Below are positions 56,765-64,000 of a DNA stretch of 64,000 bases, one piece after another; positions within the stretch are counted from its first letter, which is position 1, and every line of letters begins with the position of its first letter. Source of the stretch: Mycteria americana (Eukaryota > Chordata > Aves > Ciconiiformes > Ciconiidae); NCBI RefSeq assembly GCF_035582795.1, contig NC_134366.1:148909519-148973518 (forward strand), in the 5' to 3' direction. A program made the translations under genes and the position numbers. The notes under the pieces were generated by a model. The model did not search any database. It was not told the DNA's origin and saw only the letters and a list, made by a program, of their open reading frames with translations.

Positions 56765-59499
56765 ATGGTCTTTAAAGCTTTCCAGGGGGTTGATCTTGAA
56801 AGGTTTGCATATATGAGGGTTAAATCCACAGTGCATCCGTTGATTTTATTGAAAATGTCTTTCTTTTACTTGACTAAGTTTTATCAATAATTCTCCCAAA
56901 TCCAAAAGCACGTAGCACCCTGCAAATCTACATAGTGCCATAGCAATGAATAATTCCTTAGTGTAGTTTTGTCCCAAAGCATAAGTAAACCTTTCTTCTT
57001 GCAGTTAATCTGTCATGAATGAATTAATTAAAGCTGGACATGCCCCCTAATTCCTCTTGCTGATCTGATCTATGTTCCTAAAAAGAGCTTTTTGTAACAG
57101 CTATTACACTATAATTGGTATTTTGTGTGTTCTTAGACTTTTTTTTTAATGTATTTATTTTATTTTATTTGGACTCTGTGAGTTTTGCCATTTTGGCCTT
57201 GGTGCGCTCACTGCTGTGACTCACGTATTCCACAGCTACTGCCAGATCTCTGAGGCCGACGTTGTAATTATCGCATTAAGATCTGTCATTGTAGCCCTGA
57301 CTTAATAAATAGCCAGAGCAGTGATTTGGAATCGCTGATTGATCCGTTCCACGGTTTTGGACACTCACGTCTGAGATGAACAGAGGGACTGTGGATATTA
57401 AGGGTTTGAAATGTCAGCATTCCAGATTAAATTAGTATTAATTAGTCATTCCAGGTACACTAGCTGTTATATATAGTAAGCATTTCTGCATTTGATAATC
57501 TGGTGATGATCAGCTAAAACTGTGACTCAGATTCATCTCATAAGTTGCAGAAGAAAGCCCTGGCCCTTCATCTGTACCCAGAACTCGCTGAAGCCATGGA
57601 GATCACAGCAGACGACCGGGGTTGCTTCCAGGTGAAACTCACGGTGCCCTTCAGGAGTGCAACTCAGGCATTGCAGTTCCAGGTGGGCATTCGGTCCATG
57701 GGACCAGGCTAGACCTGGTCCAAAGCAAGAAAAGCCCTGAAACGTGCAGAGTGTGGATCCTCAGCACCAGCTCTCTCGCTCCACATCCAGAGGTTGGACA
57801 GTAACACACCCCGACAGTGTCTGAGCAAACTGAAGCAACAGCTCCATGGAGGGGATGCTGTTGCTGGTGTTTCTTCACCCCACAGCTTCCTCCGTGCTCT
57901 CCCTGAAAACTCAGAGCAAGCCAGGAGTCTGCAGGGTGGACCAAGAGGGCCAGTGGGAGGTTGACTGGGATGTGCAAGGTGGAGGAAGCTCTTTAAATTG
58001 TTTTGGTCCAAAGGCAGTGCTGTGCTATTCAGAGGGACCAGCAGCAGCCCCAGAAGACAGACCTGCAGTGATGTCTGTTCCCTGTGGCCATGGGAGAAAC
58101 ATGGTGCTGTGGCCTGCTGTGCATGATCACCGCACGGCTCTTTGTGGCAGCTTGTGGCAGCTCTCGGGAGTGGCCTACCACATTGGGTTTTTTCTTTAAA
58201 AAATCGTATGTTTTAGAAGCAAATTTTGTCATCCTGGGAAGGAGTGGAAGGAGATGAGTAAGGCCATGAAAACTTACTAGGTAACTCCAAATTTTTATGA
58301 TACCATCTATGCATCCAGTGATGCTGTGAACAAGGATGGCTTTTACCCCTAAAGGCTATATGATCGACATGGACATTTCATATTTCTTCAAAACCTACTT
58401 GGTTTAGATTTGCTGGGTCCATAGCTTGACAGATACAGAACAGACTAAGGAAATGTGCTGGTTGTATTCAGCTATAATTTCAGTTCTTAAAAATAATCTT
58501 AATTTTTTTTTTTAATTTGTGCGATTTTGTTTCCATTCTTGAATGGGGAAAAGGTTCTGAGAGTTTAATAGTTCTGAAAACTGGTATCAGAGTGAGTATC
58601 ATTCTCTAGACTGCTCTAGGTCGACCTTAAGTTGCATGCTGACAACTCAAAAGTATTTATTCAAAATCCAGCGACAGGGATCCTGTCTGTGCTCTATTCA
58701 AAATGTTGTTTTCTGTTCTTGACAGCCATTTATTCTAGATCAGAAATTCCCTTCCAGGGAGATCTGAATACCGCACAAGTGCAGAGTCATCCTGCATCGT
58801 GATATTTACCCCTAGAGAATCACTAAAAGTCATCCCCTCAGCAGAGGCAATTTGGGGCAAACACTCAGCAAGCTCACTCCTTTCCAGGGCATTTGGTGCA
58901 CGAAAGCTGCATGGTCCAACATGGGGAACCCAGTTCTCACCTTATTAGTGTCCCATTTTGTTGCCTTCATCATCAAGGAAGATGAGCTTCCAGGCTGGAG
59001 ATTTGGCTTTTCTGAGCCATCTGTGGGCAAAATGTAATGACTGTACCTCTACCTTGAACTCTGCAGCGTGCCCACAAAAAACAGCATAGTCAGGAGGAAA
59101 ATAACACAATTATGCTCAACAGTAATTGAGGATTAGGGCACACCGTGCCAACTACCTGCTTTCTGTCCCTGAATGTAACATTTCACTTCTTTTCATCTCC
59201 AAAATTGGGGTAACGGTACTCATCTACATTTCTAAAGTCTTTTCAGGCTTAGGGTCCAATACCTTTTTTAAGAATGATTTATTTTTATCTCTGTCACCAT
59301 AACCACATTTGCACATGAGGGATACCATGCACTCATAGCTTTGGGGCTGCGGGTAATTCTTGCTTTGTGATCCTAGGTTGCTAAGTAGCCTGTGTTCAGA
59401 GATGTAAGGAATCCTTGCTGTACTTGTCATGCAGCAATCTTGCCCAGCATTCAAAATATTTTCTCAACTTGAAAAAATTCTTAGGGATTTCCCACTGAG
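56765..59499. other. Intergenic sequence beyond the GEM 3' end; possible conserved element
   Basis: 57180-57480 is a non-repetitive stretch with many homeodomain-type ATTA/TAAT cores that might be a conserved non-coding element. The rest shows only chance open frames. Confidence 0.45.
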
Positions 59500-60450
59500 G
59501 CTCCAAGGCAGTCATATATTTTATTTATTTTATTACAAGGCATGTAAGTAAAAACTTGCATATCTGAAAAAAGATATTAGATAGAAAACAGTAATAAAAT
59601 TAACATTATTCTTTTAAGAAACTTGGCAATAAATACATTTCCCCTCAACATTAAATGCTTGTTATTTCGCACAACAATAAATACAGCATAGCTCTGGCAC
59701 AGAGAAAGACCAAGGCTGGATACAAGAAGTCCATGTGGTTTCTTAAAAAAGCTCAGGTGATTTATAAAGGTTTGGCATCCTGCACTTGATGCACTTTAAT
59801 ACAACTTGCACTTTAATTTTAATTTTACTATGATTTTTAAACAGTCCCATAATATAAAAATACGAGAGGAAAATTTGTTTGATTATAGGATTTTTCCTTT
59901 AAATATTTTCAGAGTAAGAGATGTGTAAACTCATTAAAACCAATCCTTGAAATAAAAAAAAAAAAGTGTCTTGGTGGCTATTCTACAAAAATGCAGATTT
60001 TTCAGCTGTGGGTGCTCAAGCCTGACCAGCCAACTGGCAAAGGACCAATCCCCAGTCAGTTCATCAATTCTTTACACAGTTTTAAAAAAGAAATAATAAT
60101 AACAAGGAGAAAGAGTAAAGACTGTAGTATTCACTTCCCAAGTCATGATGGTTCAAGGTTCTTACACTATTATCCAAAGGTGAGAGCAGAAACAACAGGT
60201 ATATTCCAGAACACTTCCTAGCATAACTTTGGGTCATTCTGGTCTACATTTTTCTTTTAAATCTACCAACAAAAAAAGAAAGAGAGATATTCCCATGCAC
60301 TGTGCTGTTCTTATGCCAGCACATTCACAATCACAACTGTGAACCTAGGTCACTTTGATAGCCCAATCTAATATAGATTGATTGATTGTCCCACGACATA
60401 GTTAGATAATGTCCACAAAATGCCACAAGCTCTGGCAGGGTCCAGCGCTC
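59500..60450 (-). other. GEM: GEM 3' UTR, AU-rich, with clustered poly(A) signals
   Basis: About 930 nt after the stop there are three overlapping or adjacent AATAAA signals on the minus strand (59520-59534), giving a 3' UTR of plausible length. Several ATTTA pentamers (minus strand) lie between 59630 and 59900, consistent with the rapid mRNA turnover expected of an immediate-early gene. The end point is inferred. Confidence 0.55.
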
Positions 60451-60728
60451 TTAAAGTACCGATAGGTCATGGCAAGACTTGGACTTGAGTTTGAAGGCCA
60501 TGTTCTTGTTGTTCTTGGCAACTATTTTGCCCCAAAACCGCCTGGCTTTCTTGGGGATGCTCTCTCTCCGTTTCTGGTACGCCAGCCGCTTCTCATTCTT
60601 TTCCTTGCTGTCCCTGCGGAGCCGGACTTGCCGCACGATGCCTTCAAACAGCTCTTTCACGTTGTGCTGCACGGCTGCCGAGGTCTCGATGAACTTGCAG
60701 TCAAACACGACGGCGCAGGCTCGTCCCT
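60451..60728 (-). CDS. GEM: GEM last exon: G5 region and C-terminal extension
   Basis: Encodes EGRACAVVFDCKFIETSAA, the helix VKELFEGIVRQVRLRRDSKE and the basic tail KKARRFWGKIVAKNNKNM, ending SCHDLSVL and TAA (60451-60453). The tail contains the regions used for calmodulin and 14-3-3 binding in human GEM (family knowledge). Confidence 0.96.
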
Positions 60729-63147
60729 CTGCAAAATTGCAAGGTGGATACGTCACGAGGTGTCACAAGCAGGGAGGAGGCAAAGCTGCCGCGTGCGGGG
60801 AGCCAGCGCCACCGGGGGAATTCCTCAAGCCTAATATAGGCGCAGATAAGACTGAAATCACCTGATGCTGCCTGCTAGCCCATGATTCCTCTGCTCGGTG
60901 TCACAATCCCTGCCCAGCAAGGGGGGCTGAATCCCCTCCTGGAAAAGCCCAGTCCCCGCCATCGGCTGTGCAGGGAGCTGGGGCTGACCGACTCATGCCG
61001 AGACACCTAAGGCTGAGAGGTCAGCCATGACTCAAAACCATCCGGTCATCTTACGTGCAGACTCCCTCAAGCCGCATTAAAGGGTGCTGACAGCACCCTC
61101 CATGCACACAGCACAGCTCTTGTCCCCACAGGAGGCAGAGCCCAGCCTCCTCCGTGGGTCATGGGTGTAAACCATGGCCTTGGAACAGCAGCAGCTTTGG
61201 TGTGAACAGACACATGTACAAAACCCTTAAATAAAGGCAGAACTACGCCTATGGCTTTAGAGGTACATCCGAAATCATAGTTCTTATCCTTAATTACGTG
61301 AACCTAAGCTAAACTTGACAGCTGTCTTTCACATGCAAGCCAATTTATTCTGTCTTCTGGCTTGCTGCAAACTCATCACCAGGATGACTAAAACGATGTG
61401 AATGCACCCGCCATCTTTCAAAAGATTTTTCAAGTGGGGCAGAGAGGAATGAGAAGGCAAATAGGCATCCCTGGGCTCCTGATGTACTCCTCAGTTCAAA
61501 CCCTTATTTGGGGCAACCATGACAGGGGCCGAAGGAACTGTGCACATCCCCAGTGGAAAAAAAAGTCTAGCTCAACTGGGAGATAGAAGAGCAGAACAGC
61601 TGCAGAGAGAAGAAAATGCCAAGCGGAGGAACCCCTGTTTCCGATGGGCCAAGATGAGCTCACCTAGCACATTGCTGTGTGTTATGTTCTGTCACCTAAG
61701 CCTCAAGGAAGAGTCTCCAAGAAGAGATTTCACTGACTGCAGACCTTGAGAGCTGGCAGCAGCTTTCCCAGCAGTCTCTCTATTCCTATTTATGGGCTTA
61801 GGGCTCCCCGGGCTTGGGAGAGTGGTACAGGTTGGTTATTCTTTTGTATGCAGCAGAGGGAGGGCTGGTTTAGCATCCCAAAGCAAGGCAGCAAGGAGAC
61901 CTCTCCTGAAAGGCTGCACAGTCCCTGCCCAGACTAGCAAAACGAAGGGTGAGAGGGAATTTTAATTCATCGGGTTAAATGAAGAGATAATCTTTGGCAG
62001 CAGAAAAAGGGGGCTAAACTCATTATGCATAAACATGTATTGGAAATCCAAAGGGTTTCCAGCCACCAGAGAAATCACGTACTGCAGTGGTCTTACACTA
62101 GGAGCTGGAATGGAAGAAATTCAAGCTGGTTTTGGATGTTACTTAATAAATTTACAAAAGGGATTATCTGACATGTAACAGCATTACCAAGGGAGGCTTA
62201 AGGACCTGGCAGACCCCTCCCAGTCCTCTGCCCTCTGTTCCAGTCCTCTGCTGTTTTATTGCTCTTTTATTGCCCAGTCCTGATCACAGCGTACTCCCTC
62301 AGCCAGAGCTCTGCATTTCGTTCAAAAGCTACTAGATGACCCTTAATGTTTATGTCATTTTTATCCTCATCATTTTCTTTACCTGCCACGGAAACTTCGC
62401 GGCACCTGACAAGGTCACTTTTGTTGCCAACCAAAATAATGGGGATGTCTTCTTTCTGGCGTGCCCTGCGGAGCTGTATTCTGAGTTCGGAGGCCTTCTC
62501 AAAGCTCGCCCGGTCTGTGATGGAGTAGACGATCAAGTACGCGTCTCCCACTTGCATGCAGTGGTCTCGAATCCATTCTCCCTCACGCTGTTCAAATGAA
62601 ACAGTCAGACATCGTTATGGACAGAACAGATTTTACTTAGAAAGTATAACATTAAAGAATCCAAATACATTCCTGCTGTAACTGTAATGGGTACAGTTTG
62701 AATCACAGTTATACTAAAAGTAATTCCAATGCGGTGATGGTATGAATACTTCACCACAAAGGAGGGCAAAACTTGCCCCAAATAATTCATTGTGCTGGCT
62801 TTAGACTGGAATGAACACGGTCTGGAAAATGGCTTGAATGTTTTGTTTTATCATTAAAAAAATAAAGAAGGCTTGCACTTCTCAGGCCCACACTGCAGAG
62901 CCATTAAGCATGCTTGGCTTGGTGCGGGGGTGGGGTGAATTGTATATTTTCCCTGATGCTGACATATGAAAAACACCTACTTTCTTTCCCAAAAGATACC
63001 TACTTTTGAATATTAGCGCTCACTCATATGCACTTTTCTTTTGGCATTTGACTAGAACAAATAAAAGTACCTTATTATCCCACATGTCGAGCAGTATAAT
63101 GGTTGCACTTTCCCCATCCACCATCAGGGTTCTTTCATACGTGTCTT
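60451..63147 (-). CDS. GEM: GEM, RGK-family GTP-binding protein; C-terminal part, last three coding exons
   Basis: Ras-related RGK GTPase. Known members bind calcium-channel beta subunits and lower L-type current, and GEM also affects Rho-kinase signalling and is an immediate-early gene. Three exons (63071-63147, 62383-62587, 60451-60728) join in phases 1-0-1 to give about 186 codons, matching roughly residues 111-296 of the 296-residue human protein almost exactly. Seen: the atypical G3 region LLDMWDNK (RGK proteins lack the usual DxxG), G4 GNKSDLVR, G5-like ETSAA, a basic C-terminal stretch and the family-typical end KSKSCHDLSVL without a CAAX box. The P-loop exon lies to the right of the window. 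GEM neighbours CDH17 in human as well. Confidence 0.96.
60729..62382. other. GEM last intron; nothing recognised
   Basis: 1.65 kb with no mobile element recognised. Phase-1 intron bounded by GTAAAG and TTTTGCAG on the minus strand. Confidence 0.75.
62383..62587 (-). CDS. GEM: GEM exon encoding core G domain with G4 motif
   Basis: A 205-nt exon. EGEWIRDHCMQVGDAYLIVYS, the RASFEKASELRIQLRRARQ helix and IILVGNKSDLVRCREVSVA are close to human. The acceptor is TTGAACAG; the donor is GCAG|GTAAAG. Confidence 0.95.
62588..63070. other. GEM intron (0.48 kb); nothing recognised
   Basis: Phase-0 intron bounded by GTACTT and TTGAACAG on the minus strand. Confidence 0.75.
63071..63147 (-). CDS. GEM: GEM exon encoding switch I to G3 region
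   Basis: A 77-nt exon. EDTYERTLMVDGESATIILLD followed by MWDNK is nearly identical to human (MWENK there). The acceptor is TTTCCAG and the donor AAG|GTACTT. The first codon is split, so an upstream phase-1 exon is required. Confidence 0.95.
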
Positions 63148-63823
63148 CTGGAAAGAAAAGCAGAAATGTTGGGAATATATTATTTTGTGGCATCATGTAC
63201 ATTAAAAAGAAACAAGTAGTTAAATATGTATAATTTGTTCACAGTTCAAGTTATTGAGCCAAATTTTATGCTGGCTCACATTCAGTTCTTTCCTCATTTC
63301 CATCAGCACTGAACCTGCCCTCTGTTCATTACTGGTTGTCTTACTTTCCATGATATATGAAGGAGGCTGAAAGATCAGGAAACGAAATGTTCATTATTTT
63401 GGCTGATAGTCTCTTTATCTTATGTGGGAGAGAGAAAATAGAACCAGTGGAAGAAATAACCAAAGGCTGAACATTTGCCCCATGGGAGCAGCAGAGTCCA
63501 GCAAGGCTGAGTAATGGAAAATATTTGCTTTCGCTTTAGCAGGGACAGTTTACGGGTGAACAGTCACTGCTCCTGAGAGCCATACAGCTAAGAGCCGACA
63601 GGCAATGAGGACAGGGTTTTGTGAGACAAGAGCTGTTGAGTTTTAGAGAGGCTGAGACTTCTGCTGAGTCCTAGTTCTCTCCCATTTCATGGTTTCCCAC
63701 ATAACCTTTGATGTCAAAAAGCAAAGGAATCAACAAACCACAGAAGTTCAGTTATTTTGTACTGAGGCCACAAAAATTCATACCTAGATTATAAATGCCA
63801 TGTGACAAAGTTCTGCTTAGATC

Positions 63824-63854
<31 letters not shown>

Positions 63855-64000
63855 ATCTTCCCGCTCATAATTTTGATCAACCCTTGCTGTGAAATCTCAG
63901 TCTAGCTTCTGCTTCAAATACTAACCTTCCTTCTTTCCCCCAAACCTAGGGACATTTGGATGAGCAATATGGGATTTGGACCCATCTCTAGTCTTGCGTT
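63148..64000. other. GEM intron, continuing beyond the window
   Basis: The upstream exon with the P-loop is not in this window. The only notable structure is the 28-nt poly-G run at 63824-63851. Confidence 0.75.
63824..63851 (+). repeat. 28-nt poly-G run
   Basis: An uninterrupted run of 28 G, flanked by AGATC on the left and CAGATC on the right. In the GEM transcript it would be a run of C. Length in the assembly may be inexact. Confidence 0.9.

Overview
This window is vertebrate nuclear DNA, almost certainly from a bird. Genes are split into short exons by GT-AG introns, the mobile elements are CR1 LINEs with typical avian 3' ends, and there is a 576-bp solo LTR of a type abundant in neoavian (not chicken-like) genomes. 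Protein identities were read by eye against remembered family sequences; no database search was run.

Two genes lie head to tail on the minus strand. (1) CDH17 (LI-cadherin) is complete. Seventeen coding exons run from the ATG at 36729 down to the stop at 9451, all phases join, and the spliced product is 834 residues (the human protein is 832). A non-coding first exon with a TATA box is proposed at about 39409-39490. (2) GEM, an RGK-family small GTPase, is represented by its last three coding exons (63147 down to 60451). The first coding exon with the P-loop lies beyond the right edge. The CDH17-GEM pair is adjacent on human 8q22.1, so this is conserved synteny. The genes are functionally unrelated: CDH17 is an intestinal-type adhesion molecule, and GEM regulates voltage-gated calcium channels and the cytoskeleton.

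Layout: 1-8690 is intergenic sequence downstream of CDH17 with no recognisable gene. 8700-9450 is the CDH17 3' UTR. 9451-39490 is the CDH17 body; its introns hold a 5'-truncated CR1 with a broken reverse transcriptase (11716-13214), the solo LTR (13380-13955), an ancient LINE split by a younger CR1 (15000-17045) and a CR1 tail (26733-26959). 39490-59500 is intergenic, with possible CDH17 control elements, an orphan CpG-rich block carrying an 11-bp minisatellite (54780-55070) and two CR1 scraps. 59500-60450 is the GEM 3' UTR. 60451-64000 is GEM, with a 28-nt poly-G run in an intron.

No new enzymatic or defence system was found. The points most worth a second look are: replacement of the human RGD integrin motif of CDH17 by EGD; a Ca-motif-free EC2-EC3 linker; a predicted upstream ORF that overlaps the CDH17 start codon across a splice junction; a 24-bp perfect palindrome at the 5' junction of a nested CR1; two CpG-rich blocks not assigned to known promoters; and a tandem canonical E-box pair.
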